Positions 17,088 to 26,004 of a stretch of 49,445 nucleotides of DNA are shown piece after piece. The position numbers and the translations under genes are program-made. Numbering within the stretch: the stretch's first letter is position 1; each line of letters starts with the position of its first letter. Under the pieces are notes generated by a model that was not told the origin of the DNA, searched no databases, and saw only the letters and a list, made by a program, of their open reading frames with translations. This DNA comes from Filifactor villosus (GTDB taxonomy: Bacteria; Bacillota; Clostridia; Peptostreptococcales; Filifactoraceae): the NCBI RefSeq assembly GCF_042652965.1, contig NZ_JBHSHL010000015.1:1-49445 (forward strand), given 5' to 3'.

Positions 17088-18755
17088 ATGACAAGAAAAC
17101 AAAACAAGGTAAAAATCATACCGTTGGGCGGTTTGATGGAAGTTGGAAAAAATATGACCGTAATCGAATATAAGGATGAGATCATCGTCATTGACTGTGG
17201 ACTCAGTTTTCCTGAAAATGAGATGCTCGGTATCGATATCGTAATTCCGGATTTTTCGTATTTGACAAAAAACCACGATAAAATCAAGGGTATCATCCTT
17301 ACACACGGTCACGAGGACCATATAGGAGCAATTCCCTATATATTGAAAAAAATCGATGCACCGATCTATGGAACAAGGTTTACCCTCGGTTTGGTTTCGC
17401 ATAAGCTGAAGGAGAACCGCATCAACAATGCCGTGTTGCACGAGGTCTCGGCAGGAAGCACGATCAAGGTGGGCGCATTCAAGATCGATTATATCCGAGT
17501 GACTCACAGTATACCGGATTCTTGTGCCTTGGCGATTCACACACCGATAGGAACCATCTTCCACTCGGGAGACTTCAAGATCGATCATACCCCGATTGAC
17601 GGCGAACTTATGGACTTCCACTCGATTGCGGAAATCGGTTCAAAGGGTTGTCTGTTGATGCTTGCGGAGAGTACAAACGTCGAGAGAGAAGGCTATACCA
17701 AGTCCGAGAAGGTCGTAGGAAAGACTTTCGATGAGATTTTTTTGAACGCGCAGGAAAACCGTATTATTGTAGCCACGTTCTCGTCGAATATTCACCGTAT
17801 CCAACAGGTCATCAATGTTGCACACAAATATGACAGAAAGATCGCCATTTCGGGCCGTTCGATGATCAACGGAATGAATGTTGCTCTGGCGAACGGTTAT
17901 TTGACCATACCGGACAATATGCTTATCGATATCAATGAGATCAACAAGTATTCCAAGGATGAGATCGTTATTATTACAACGGGGTCTCAGGGAGAGCCGA
18001 TGTCCGCACTCTCAAGGATTGCGGCGGCGGAACACAGAAAGATCGAGGTAGGTCTTGGCGATACCGTCGTCATTTCGGCACATCCCATACCCGGAAACGA
18101 AAAGGCGATTTCCAAGGTGGTCAATCGACTGTTTGAGAGAGGGGCGAACATCGTCTACAACTCTCAGTCGGATATCCACGTTTCGGGACATGCCAGAAGA
18201 GAAGAACTCAAGTTTATTCACAGATTGGTAAAACCCAAGTTTTTTATGCCGGTGCATGGAGAGTACAGACATCTGTACCTACACGGAGAGCTGGCTGTTG
18301 AGCTTGGAATGGATCCCGACAACATCTTCATCATGAGAAACGGAGGAGTGCTGGAGCTGTCAAGAAACGACTGTCAGATCACCGGTCAGGTTCCTTCCGG
18401 AAATCTCCTGGTGGACGGTTTGGGTGTCGGAGATGTCGGAAACATCGTCTTGAGAGATCGAAAACACCTGTCTGAAGACGGTTTGATGGTCGTCGTCCTC
18501 AATCTGTCGAAAGAGGATGGAACAATTATTTCCGAGCCGGATATCATTTCGAGAGGTTTTGTATATGTGAGAGAAGCGGAAGAGTTGATGGAAGAAGCGC
18601 GCGAGATCGTTAAGAAGACCGTGGCCAGAAGCCGGGAGAGAAACAACCGTGAGTGGTCTTATATCAAGACGTCGATCAAGGAAGAACTCAAGTCCTATCT
18701 CTTCCAGAAAACAAAGAGAAATCCGATGATCTTGCCTATTATTATGGAGGTGTAG
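17088..18755 (+). CDS. rnj: Ribonuclease J
   Basis: A 555-residue metallo-beta-lactamase/beta-CASP RNase, which does 5'-3' exonuclease and endonuclease work in mRNA decay and rRNA maturation. The zinc motif THGHEDHIGAIPY (HxHxDH) is near residues 64-76. Later motifs include FHSGDFKIDHTP, the beta-CASP segment ATFSSNIHRIQQ, TTGSQGEPMSALSR, and HVSGHARREEL with PVHGEYRHL. The C-terminal domain is present, so it is full length. GAAGGAG precedes the ATG. Firmicutes often have RnjA and RnjB; I cannot say which this is. Confidence 0.96.
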   Translation: MTRKQNKVKIIPLGGLMEVGKNMTVIEYKDEIIVIDCGLSFPENEMLGIDIVIPDFSYLTKNHDKIKGIILTHGHEDHIGAIPYILKKIDAPIYGTRFTLGLVSHKLKENRINNAVLHEVSAGSTIKVGAFKIDYIRVTHSIPDSCALAIHTPIGTIFHSGDFKIDHTPIDGELMDFHSIAEIGSKGCLLMLAESTNVEREGYTKSEKVVGKTFDEIFLNAQENRIIVATFSSNIHRIQQVINVAHKYDRKIAISGRSMINGMNVALANGYLTIPDNMLIDINEINKYSKDEIVIITTGSQGEPMSALSRIAAAEHRKIEVGLGDTVVISAHPIPGNEKAISKVVNRLFERGANIVYNSQSDIHVSGHARREELKFIHRLVKPKFFMPVHGEYRHLYLHGELAVELGMDPDNIFIMRNGGVLELSRNDCQITGQVPSGNLLVDGLGVGDVGNIVLRDRKHLSEDGLMVVVLNLSKEDGTIISEPDIISRGFVYVREAEELMEEAREIVKKTVARSRERNNREWSYIKTSIKEELKSYLFQKTKRNPMILPIIMEV

Positions 18756-18850
18756 ATCGAAGATCAAGGTCGAGATTTTGTTCTCGGAGAGGAAAATGAG
18801 GTTTTAAAAGGCGATGTCCCCACAAGGTTTTTGTAAAGGAGAAGTGTAAG

Positions 18851-19459
18851 ATGTTCAATGTTATGGATGCGTTGATTGCGCTGCCCGGTATTTTGATAGG
18901 GCTGTCCTTTCACGAGTTTGCTCATGCCTATGTAGCCTATCTCATGGGAGATGACACGGCGAGAAGAGAAGGAAGGTTGTCGCTCAATCCCCTTCGCCAT
19001 ATCGAACCCATAGGTTTTTTGATGTTGATGATAGCTAAAATCGGATGGGCGAGACCCGTTCCTGTTCGTGAGGACAATTTTGAGAACAAAAAGCTTGGGA
19101 TTTTTCTTGTCTCAATCGCCGGGATCGTAATGAACCTTATTTTGGCCTTTGTATTTACGATGATTTTGAAGTATACGGCAGAAAGCCTGGGAGACAGTCC
19201 GCTCTTCGAGGTTCTTGTAATGGCGATCATCATCAATGTATCCCTGGCGACCTTTAACTTGCTGCCCATACCGCCGCTTGACGGCTACCGAGTTCTGTCC
19301 GCCGTAATGCCCGCACACTATCGCTACAAGCTGTATCCGCTTGAAAGATACAGCATGGTGGTATTGTTCCTGTTGGCTTCGAGCGGGGCGTTGGATAGGA
19401 TATTGGATCCGATGTTCAATTCGGTTCTCGGTGTTTTGATGAATTTTTTCTATGTTTAA
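18851..19459 (+). CDS. Site-2 protease family membrane protein (peptidase M50, YwhC-like)
   Basis: A 202-residue multi-pass membrane protein. The zinc-binding HEFAH motif (in LSFHEFAHAYVAYLMGD) lies in the first segment. NLLPIPPLDGYR near residues 138-149 carries the second metal-site Asp (the NxxPxPxLDG form). No PDZ domain is present, so it is the compact M50B type. Its substrate is unknown. AAAGGAG precedes the ATG. It lies between rnj and scpA, and this M50-scpA-scpB order is common in Firmicutes. Confidence 0.93.
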   Translation: MFNVMDALIALPGILIGLSFHEFAHAYVAYLMGDDTARREGRLSLNPLRHIEPIGFLMLMIAKIGWARPVPVREDNFENKKLGIFLVSIAGIVMNLILAFVFTMILKYTAESLGDSPLFEVLVMAIIINVSLATFNLLPIPPLDGYRVLSAVMPAHYRYKLYPLERYSMVVLFLLASSGALDRILDPMFNSVLGVLMNFFYV

Positions 19460-19611
19460 CGCTATTGACTTTCAGACCGGTGTGACGGATGGATCTTTGT
19501 TTGAAGACCCATCAAACCGTTTCGAAAATTAATGCCTTTTTGCGATTTTCGTTTTTTGATCGGAGAATAGTATAAATTCTATGAATAGGAAAAAGACGGG
19601 AGAGAACTCTT

Positions 19612-20325
19612 ATGTCTTGTAAATTATCAATGCCCTTCTATGAAGGGCCTTTTGATCTTTTATTGGAATTGATAGATAAACAAAAAATAAACATCTGTGA
19701 CATTTCGATCGTTGAGGTCACCAATCAGTATATCGAAAGGATCAACGAAATTCAAAGTGTGATGGATATGCAGAGTATGACCGAATTCTTGGATATGGCG
19801 GTGCGGTTGTTGGATATCAAATCAAGGTATCTCCTCTACCTGCAGAGGGAATCCGATGAAGAGGAAGATCCTACAGAGAAGATACGACAGTCTTTGGAAG
19901 TATATAAGACGTATCGGATGATTGCACAGTACCTCAGAGAGATCGCCGTACCTCTCGAGTGCTACTATACCCGAAAACCTCACGAGGTCTATATTGACGA
20001 GTATGTCGATTTTTCCTCGGTTCAGTTGGAGGACCTTTATTCGAGTGCGATTTCGGTGTTGGAAAGAAAAAACCGCAATGTCACACTGATCAGCGAGAAG
20101 CACAAACCCTTGGAAGAGAGGATCGAAGAAATCCGTGCCTATACGCGAGACAAGCAGAGGGTGAACTTCTCGGAGCTGATCCGTGAAGGCGGAAGGGATG
20201 AACGGGTGGTTACGTTTTTGGGAGTTTTGGAGCTTTCGAAGTTCAGGCAGGTCAGAGCGATCCAGAAAAAATGTTTTGGAGAGATCACGATAGAAAGGTT
20301 GGAGTTGACGGATGAGACTGAATAG
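19612..20325 (+). CDS. scpA: Segregation and condensation protein A
   Basis: A 237-residue kleisin subunit of the SMC-ScpA-ScpB condensin. The N-terminal domain begins FYEGPFDLLLELIDKQKINI, followed by DISIVEVTNQYIERI and FLDMAVRLLDIKSRYLL, all typical. The C-terminal winged helix includes FLGVLELSKFRQVRAIQ. It acts in chromosome compaction and segregation. GGGAGAG precedes the ATG. Its last 14 bases overlap scpB, so the two are translationally coupled. Confidence 0.96.
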   Translation: MSCKLSMPFYEGPFDLLLELIDKQKINICDISIVEVTNQYIERINEIQSVMDMQSMTEFLDMAVRLLDIKSRYLLYLQRESDEEEDPTEKIRQSLEVYKTYRMIAQYLREIAVPLECYYTRKPHEVYIDEYVDFSSVQLEDLYSSAISVLERKNRNVTLISEKHKPLEERIEEIRAYTRDKQRVNFSELIREGGRDERVVTFLGVLELSKFRQVRAIQKKCFGEITIERLELTDETE

Positions 20326-20917
20326 ACTGTGTAGCATCATCGAATCAATCCTCTTTATTGAGGGAGAGAGCATATCGCTCTCCGATATCGTCAAAGCGGT
20401 TCGGGAGATCGAAGGGGAGGAAAAGATTGATAAAAACATTGTGAGAGAAGCCCTTCTCCTTCTTGAAAAGCGTTACTTTGAGGAAGAATCGGGGTTAAGC
20501 CTACTCATAACCAAGGATACGGTCCGGTTGGCAACGCATCCCGAAAACCACCTTTATGTAGAATTGATGACTGTGAAACAGAAGAAGCGAAGTCTGACTC
20601 AGTCCGTGCTGGAAACTCTCAGTATCATTGCCTATAGACAACCTGTCACCAAACTTGAGGTTGAAGATATCAGAGGAGTTAAAAGCGATTATCCGATCAG
20701 AATTCTGTTGGAATACGGCCTGATCGAAGAGGCAGGCAGGCTCGACAGGATCGGAAAACCCATCTTGTATCGCACTACTTCTGAGTTTTTGACACAGTTC
20801 GGCTTAAAAGACATCAAGGATATGCCGAAATTCTCAAGTTTTGAGGAGCAAACTCAAAACATTTCGATGTTTGAGAGCACCGCTGCACAGGAGGATGAGC
20901 AGGGCACTGAAGTTTAG
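20312..20917 (+). CDS. scpB: Segregation and condensation protein B
   Basis: A 201-residue partner of ScpA that forms a dimer with two winged-helix domains. Signatures are IIESILFIEGESISLSDI at the start and QSVLETLSIIAYRQPVTKLE with VEDIRGVKSD in the middle. The GRLDRIGKPILYRTTSEFL and QFGLKDIKDMP segments close the second domain. The start ATG lies inside scpA. The gene ends the cluster; a GGCTGT/ACAGCC stem at about 21009-21034 lacks a T-run and may or may not terminate. Confidence 0.95.
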   Translation: MRLNRLCSIIESILFIEGESISLSDIVKAVREIEGEEKIDKNIVREALLLLEKRYFEEESGLSLLITKDTVRLATHPENHLYVELMTVKQKKRSLTQSVLETLSIIAYRQPVTKLEVEDIRGVKSDYPIRILLEYGLIEEAGRLDRIGKPILYRTTSEFLTQFGLKDIKDMPKFSSFEEQTQNISMFESTAAQEDEQGTEV

Positions 20918-21218
20918 AGTTGAAAGAAAATCAAACATCCTCCAAAAGATAAGGGATGATGATACAGGCTCCGATATCTTCAGAAAGAATCCTTCGCTCC
21001 GGTGTAACGGGCTGTTGATCTTTATCTTACAGCCTTAGGTATAATGACAAAAGGCCGATATAGCAGCTGAAATCGGTAAAAATGTAAATGCGTCAACATA
21101 CCGGTGTTTTGACATATTGATAGTTACCTTTATTTCTTACTATTGGTTATGAACCGAAAAAATTCATATAAAAATCGGAATTACAATGAATTTCAACATA
21201 GCATTACACCGGGGAAAT

Positions 21219-21322
21219 CTCGAATAATTGGAAAAATCGGCATCAAATCAATTTTATATCAAGGATAAAACTCTTATAAAGTATCGGTTTAAGAATCGTT
21301 CATCTTTTGCAAACTCAAAGGG
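21219..21322 (+). repeat. Degenerate repeat, family 2, copy a
   Basis: A roughly 105-base AT-rich segment that aligns loosely with 30377-30480 and 30511-30620 (shared blocks ATAATT.GAAAAATC, AAGGATGAAA.TCTT and CGTTCAT.TTTTG.AAA). It lies in a gene-free stretch (20918-21353) that otherwise shows only AT-rich sequence. Confidence 0.5.
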
Positions 21323-21353
21323 GGCAAGAAACTTTCCCTTGTGCGGTGATTTC

Positions 21354-21893
21354 CTAGAAGGAAGGCGGGCTTGACACCCAAAGAATCTCCGCCTTTACCG
21401 AAGAGATATTCGAGAGGTAGTGCTCTTCATCGGGCGAAAAATAAAAGCTCTCTCCCTTCTTCACCTTGTACTGGCGTTTACCGATTGACAAGAGGATGGT
21501 GCCCTTTAGTACATAGCCGAACTCTTGACCGGTGTGAGGGCGATCGATCTCGGTTTTTTGCCCGGGTGGAATCTCAATAAGGATGGGTTCCATAATATTT
21601 TTTTGTGAATTTGGAATAAGCCAGTGGATCGTGGTTTTTAAATGTTCATTATAGGACATATAGATATCTTCTTTTCCGAAGACGATGGTGTCGTCGACCG
21701 CATCGTCGAAAAAAGATTTCAAATCCGTTCCCAGCACCTCCAGTATATCCATCAAAGTCGCAATGGAGGGGGAAGTCAGATCGCGTTCCACCTTCGATAT
21801 AAAACCCTTGGTCAGGTCACAGCGAAGAGCGAGCTCTTCCTGCGTCAGTTGGTTTAATATTCTAAGACGTTTAATTTTTTCTCCTATATTCAT
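21354..21893 (-). CDS. XRE-family regulator with C-terminal cupin domain
   Basis: A 179-residue repressor-like protein. The helix-turn-helix covers about residues 4-60 (IGEKIKRLRILNQLTQEELA, then GFISKVERDLTSPSIATLMDI). A cupin domain follows: RPHTGQEFGYVLKGTI and KKGESFYFSPDEEHYL. This PuuR/SutR-like layout is often found next to polyamine transport (pot) genes in Firmicutes, but no such genes are here. It stands alone, facing away from rluB, and the AT-rich 21894-22035 region must serve both genes. Confidence 0.92.
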   Translation of the reverse strand: MNIGEKIKRLRILNQLTQEELALRCDLTKGFISKVERDLTSPSIATLMDILEVLGTDLKSFFDDAVDDTIVFGKEDIYMSYNEHLKTTIHWLIPNSQKNIMEPILIEIPPGQKTEIDRPHTGQEFGYVLKGTILLSIGKRQYKVKKGESFYFSPDEEHYLSNISSVKAEILWVSSPPSF

Positions 21894-22035
21894 AAAAACA
21901 TTCCCGCTTTCACAAAAAATAAACTTATTTTTTACACACTTGTAGTATAATATAAGTGGTATAATAATAAACTGATGGTATCTTGCATACTATAGTAACA
22001 TTAATTATTTTTAAAATCAAGGAGAAACGCCTGTT

Positions 22036-22746
22036 ATGAGGATCAACCGATATATTGCAAGTTGTGGGATCACATCACGGAGAAAAGCGGATGAGTTGAT
22101 CAGAGAGGGCAACGTTTCTGTAAACGGTCAGAAGATCACGGAGCCGGGACTTGAAGTTGACGAAACAAAGGATATTGTAGAAGTGAGCGGAGTTGTTATC
22201 ACTTTGGGTGAAGAGAAGGTCTACTATGCTCTTCACAAGCCGATAGGTTACATCAGTGCGGTTTCGGACAACAGAGGAAGAAAGACGGTAGTAGAATTGA
22301 TCGATACACCCCACAGACTATATCCGGTCGGCAGACTGGACTATATGTCCGAAGGCTTACTTCTTTTGACAAATGATGGAGAATTTACAAACCGGATGAT
22401 TCATCCGAGATATCATATAGAAAAAACGTATCTCGTCTGTGTTTCGGGCAAAGAACCGAAGAATATCAAAGACTTGTTTCAGAGAGGGATTCGAATAGAC
22501 GGATACAAGACGAAGCCGGCGGACATCGTTCTGCTTGACAGGAAGGGTGAGATCCTGACCTACCGCATAACGCTGTTTGAAGGCAGGAACAGACAGATAC
22601 GAAAAATGTTTCAGAGCTTGAATATGAAGGTTTTATCTCTTAAGAGGATCAGTATCGGAAAACTTCAGCTTGGAGACTTAAAAGAAGGCAGTTACAGAAG
22701 GTTGACGGAGCAGGAACTCGCTTATTTTAAAACAAGGTTAAAATAA
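22036..22746 (+). CDS. rluB: RsuA/RluB family rRNA pseudouridine synthase
   Basis: A 236-residue enzyme. An N-terminal S4 RNA-binding domain (MRINRYIASCGITSRRKADE) is followed by the catalytic domain with GRLDYMSEGLLLLTNDGEF, where the Asp of GRLD is the nucleophile. KTYLVCV and FEGRNRQIRKMFQ are further family motifs. It modifies a uridine of large-subunit rRNA (RluB) or, less likely, small-subunit rRNA (RsuA). In Clostridia rluB commonly follows scpB; here the XRE-cupin gene and a repeat have come between them. AAGGAGA precedes the ATG. Confidence 0.93.
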   Translation: MRINRYIASCGITSRRKADELIREGNVSVNGQKITEPGLEVDETKDIVEVSGVVITLGEEKVYYALHKPIGYISAVSDNRGRKTVVELIDTPHRLYPVGRLDYMSEGLLLLTNDGEFTNRMIHPRYHIEKTYLVCVSGKEPKNIKDLFQRGIRIDGYKTKPADIVLLDRKGEILTYRITLFEGRNRQIRKMFQSLNMKVLSLKRISIGKLQLGDLKEGSYRRLTEQELAYFKTRLK

Positions 22747-22859
22747 GGGTGTTTTTGTTGTACAGATTATCCGTAGATGTGGGGCGTTTTATCCGGATTA
22801 AAAATAATTAGGGCTATGCGGGCTCGAATACGTAAATAATGAAATTGGGGAAGATGGCG

Positions 22860-23729
22860 TTGAGAAAAACGGACAAGATAATAAAAACGGATAAAAATTT
22901 GATAGAGCACATTGAGAAAATTTACATGACATTGACAAAAAGTCAAAAAATCATTGCAAAATATATTATGGAAAATTACGATAAGGTGGCTTTTATGACG
23001 GCGGCGGGCTTCGCAGGTGAAACGGGGGTGAGCGAGTCAACGGTGGTCCGTTTTGCCAACAAGCTCGGTTATGAAAGTTATACGTATTTTCAAAAAGACT
23101 TACAGGAGCTTTTGAAGAAGAAGCTTACAACGGCACAGAGGGCATCCATGTCCAACTATACAAACAAGAGCAGCATCGTCAAGCAGGTGCTTAGGGCCGA
23201 TATCGACAATATCAAGGAGACGATGGAAGAACTCGATGAGGAGACCTTTGAAAGGGTTGTAGAATTGATCTTTTCGGCACCGAAGATTTATATCGTCGGC
23301 TTGAGAAGTTCGGAGATGGTATCGGAGTACCTCGGATACTACCTCAATTTTCTGCTCGATAATGTGAAGGTCGTCAACTACGGGATCAACGATGTATTTG
23401 AGCAGATCTTGAAGGTGAAGAAGAACGATGTGGTCATCGGGATCAGCTTCCCGCGATATTCCAAGAGGACATCGGAGTTGATGAGATTTGCAAAGGAACA
23501 GGGAGCGGTCACGGTATCCATCACCGACAGTGAGACATCACCGATTGCACAGCTTTCTCAGGAGACGATGATCGCAAAGAGCAATATGTCATCCTTTGTT
23601 GACTCTTTGGTTGCGCCCTTGAGTATCGCAAACGCTTTGATCATAGCACTCAGTATGAAGAAGAAGGAAGAGCTGCAGGATAACTTCAGTAAGTTGGAAA
23701 AGATCTGGTCCAAGTACGAGATCTATTGA
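22860..23729 (+). CDS. RpiR/MurR family transcriptional regulator
   Basis: A roughly 289-residue regulator. The N-terminal HTH_6 domain has LTKSQKIIAKYIMENYDKVA and ETGVSESTVVRFANKLGYE. A C-terminal SIS (sugar isomerase) domain has IYIVGLRSSEMVSEYLGYYL and VVIGISFPRYSKRTSELMRFA, which would bind a phosphosugar. The target is unknown and no sugar gene is adjacent. I prefer TTG 22860 because GGGGAAG lies seven bases upstream; ATG 22839 has no ribosome binding site and ATG 22854 is too close to that site. Confidence 0.92.
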   Translation: MRKTDKIIKTDKNLIEHIEKIYMTLTKSQKIIAKYIMENYDKVAFMTAAGFAGETGVSESTVVRFANKLGYESYTYFQKDLQELLKKKLTTAQRASMSNYTNKSSIVKQVLRADIDNIKETMEELDEETFERVVELIFSAPKIYIVGLRSSEMVSEYLGYYLNFLLDNVKVVNYGINDVFEQILKVKKNDVVIGISFPRYSKRTSELMRFAKEQGAVTVSITDSETSPIAQLSQETMIAKSNMSSFVDSLVAPLSIANALIIALSMKKKEELQDNFSKLEKIWSKYEIY

Positions 23730-23920
23730 GAACATATCGATTCAAAAAAGTGGATAGCCTACCTCGGAAGAGGTCGCTTGAGAGAACGTTATAGGTATTT
23801 TGTTGAAACACAGAAAAATAAGGTGCCATTGTCGTGAGGTACGTGCAGATCGTTCTCGAGAAAGAGGAACTTGTATAACGAAAAAGCTATGGAAATAAGG
23901 GATATGGGAGAGGATGGAAT

Positions 23921-24583
23921 TTGATTATTGCGATAGACGGACCTTCGGGTTCGGGGAAAAGCACAATAGCAAAGGAGTTGGCAGAGAAATTTCAGTTTTT
24001 ATATATCGATACGGGCTCGATGTATCGTGCTCTGACCCTCGGATATTTGGAGGAGGGTACGGATCTGGAGAACGAGGATGCTCGAAGGAGGTTTCTGGAG
24101 AGGATGCACGTTTCTTTTGATACACAAAATCGGGTCTGTCTAAACGGCCGGGAAGTTGCCGAAGAGATCAGGGGTATTGAAGTGACACAGACTGTTTCCT
24201 ATGTGTCCGCCTTTGCCGATATCAGGAAGAAAATGGTAGAGTTGCAGAGAAAATTTGCAAAGGAGAACAGTGTCGTCATGGATGGACGTGATATCGGGAC
24301 CACCGTATTTCCGGAAGCCGAGGTCAAGGTCTTTCTCATTGCCGATGTGCAGGAAAGGGCGAGGAGACGTTGGAACCAAATGAAGGAAAAAGGAATGGAT
24401 ATAACACTCGAAGAGGTCGAAGCGGAACTGAGGATTCGCGATGAAAAGGACTCCAATCGTAAGGTCTCTCCTTTGAGAAAGGCGGAAGATGCCGTCGAGG
24501 TCGATACGACCTCTCTGACGGTCGAAGAAGTCATAGAAAAGATAGGGTCTATTGTGCAAAGGAGAAGTTTATGTACACATTGA
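23921..24583 (+). CDS. cmk: Cytidylate kinase
   Basis: A 220-residue kinase phosphorylating CMP and dCMP. The P-loop is in IIAIDGPSGSGKSTIAKELA at the N-terminus; YIDTGSMYRALTL and VVMDGRDIGTTVFPEAEVKVFL are the CMP-binding and core motifs, and RRRWNQ starts the lid. The start is TTG, which puts the product exactly at the family N-terminus; GGAGAGGATGG is upstream. It opens the cluster cmk-plsC-ispH-S1 gene typical of Clostridia. The 190 bases before it hold no gene that I can see. Confidence 0.95.
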   Translation: MIIAIDGPSGSGKSTIAKELAEKFQFLYIDTGSMYRALTLGYLEEGTDLENEDARRRFLERMHVSFDTQNRVCLNGREVAEEIRGIEVTQTVSYVSAFADIRKKMVELQRKFAKENSVVMDGRDIGTTVFPEAEVKVFLIADVQERARRRWNQMKEKGMDITLEEVEAELRIRDEKDSNRKVSPLRKAEDAVEVDTTSLTVEEVIEKIGSIVQRRSLCTH

Positions 24584-25128
24584 TGAGGGGTTTGTTCAAG
24601 CCGATCGGTATGATATTCTATCGTTTGAAGGTCGTGGGGATAGAAAACATCCCTCCTGCGGGTGCGGCGATTCTGGCTGCCAACCACGGAAGTATCAAAG
24701 ATCCCGTCTTTGTTGCCATTGCGGTAAAGAGGAGGATCAACTTTCTGGGAAAGGACCAGTTGTTTAAGACGAAGATATCGAAGTGGTTTTTTGACAGTCT
24801 GGGAGTTTTGCCCGTCAAGAGGGACAACAATGATATCGCCGTCTTGAGAGCGAGTTTGAGGGCCTTGAAGCAGGAGAGTTTGCTCGGTATTTTTCCACAA
24901 GGAACCAGGGTCGATAAGGGGGAAGCGAGTCAAGCTAAGACCGGAGTGGCACTTCTTGCAGTCAAGTCTCACTGTCCCATCGTTCCCATAACCATCGATG
25001 CGACTTATAGACTGTTCGGAAGAAACAGGCTGATCATCCATAAGCCCTACTACCCGAGCTCGGATAAGAGTTATGAAGAGATCAGCGACGAAGTGATGAA
25101 AATTATAGAAAACGGAGATAGGATATAG
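24571..25128 (+). CDS. plsC: 1-acyl-sn-glycerol-3-phosphate acyltransferase
   Basis: A 185-residue membrane-associated acyltransferase that makes phosphatidic acid. The catalytic HX4D motif is NHGSIKDP (about residues 35-42); IFPQGTR is the glycerol-phosphate motif and PIVPITID the fourth block. AGGAGAAG precedes the ATG, which overlaps the end of cmk by 13 bases. It stops directly before the ispH start codon. Confidence 0.93.
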   Translation: MYTLMRGLFKPIGMIFYRLKVVGIENIPPAGAAILAANHGSIKDPVFVAIAVKRRINFLGKDQLFKTKISKWFFDSLGVLPVKRDNNDIAVLRASLRALKQESLLGIFPQGTRVDKGEASQAKTGVALLAVKSHCPIVPITIDATYRLFGRNRLIIHKPYYPSSDKSYEEISDEVMKIIENGDRI

Positions 25129-26004
25129 ATGAAGTTGATCGTGTCTGAAAAGGCGGGTTATTGTTTCGGTGTGCAAAGGGCGATGAAGAAGGCCCGAGTT
25201 TTGTTGGAAAATGAAAGAGAAAAAAAGGTCTACTCCCTCGGACCTTTGATACACAACGAACAGGCGACACAAAAACTGATGAACGAAGGACTGTTTGAAG
25301 CAAACGGCATTGAGGACATCGATGATGGAAGTGTAGTGGTGATCCGTTCCCACGGTCTGGGAGAGAAATACTACACCTTGCTGGAGGAAAAGGGCTGTGA
25401 GATCGAAGATGCGACCTGTCCCTTTGTTAAGAAGATTCAGATGATCGCAAGGGATCATGTGAGACAGGGTAAGGGGATCGTTATCATCGGAGATGCTTTT
25501 CATCCGGAGATTGAAGGGATTAACCTGTGGGCAGGGGGAGGTTGCATCATAGGAAAGGAAATTGAAGATTTTGAAAAGATCGAGTTTTCCTCCGACAAGG
25601 AATATGTGGTCGTGGCCCAAACGACCTTCAGTGTCGAAAAATATCAGAGGATAAAAAAGTTCTTGGAAGGAAAGATAAAAAATTTAAAATTTTTTGATAC
25701 GATCTGTGATGCTACGAGGGAGCGTCAGGAAGACGCTGTCAAAATTGCTCAAAGTGTTGATGCTATGATAGTTATAGGCGGAAGACACAGTTCAAATACA
25801 AAAAAATTATATGAATTGTGCTCTCAATTTTGCAAAACTTTTTTAATAGAAACGGCAAATGATATTGACGTAGACGAAATAAAGATTTATGATAGTATTG
25901 GGATGACAGCAGGTGCGTCTACCCCCGACTTCATTATAAATGAAGTTATAGATTTTATTGTTCACACAAAAAAACACGGTAAGGAGTTGGGAATTGATGA
26001 GTAG
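25129..26004 (+). CDS. ispH: 4-hydroxy-3-methylbut-2-enyl diphosphate reductase
   Basis: A 291-residue iron-sulfur enzyme for the last step of the MEP isoprenoid pathway. Cluster cysteines lie in KAGYCFGVQRA (about residue 12), EDATCPFVKK (about 96) and FDTICDATRERQ (about 192). The PLIHNEQAT and HGLGEKY segments and the C-terminal AGASTPDFIINEV are family signatures. In several Clostridia IspH is fused to an S1 protein; here the two frames overlap by eight bases (ATGAGTAG) and remain separate. AT-rich codons become more frequent in its last third. Confidence 0.96.
   Translation: MKLIVSEKAGYCFGVQRAMKKARVLLENEREKKVYSLGPLIHNEQATQKLMNEGLFEANGIEDIDDGSVVVIRSHGLGEKYYTLLEEKGCEIEDATCPFVKKIQMIARDHVRQGKGIVIIGDAFHPEIEGINLWAGGGCIIGKEIEDFEKIEFSSDKEYVVVAQTTFSVEKYQRIKKFLEGKIKNLKFFDTICDATRERQEDAVKIAQSVDAMIVIGGRHSSNTKKLYELCSQFCKTFLIETANDIDVDEIKIYDSIGMTAGASTPDFIINEVIDFIVHTKKHGKELGIDE

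Noticed and set aside
24199..25620. 473-codon open frame on the - strand
   Set aside because: It is antisense to cmk, plsC and ispH, which are unmistakable. No family motif was seen in it.
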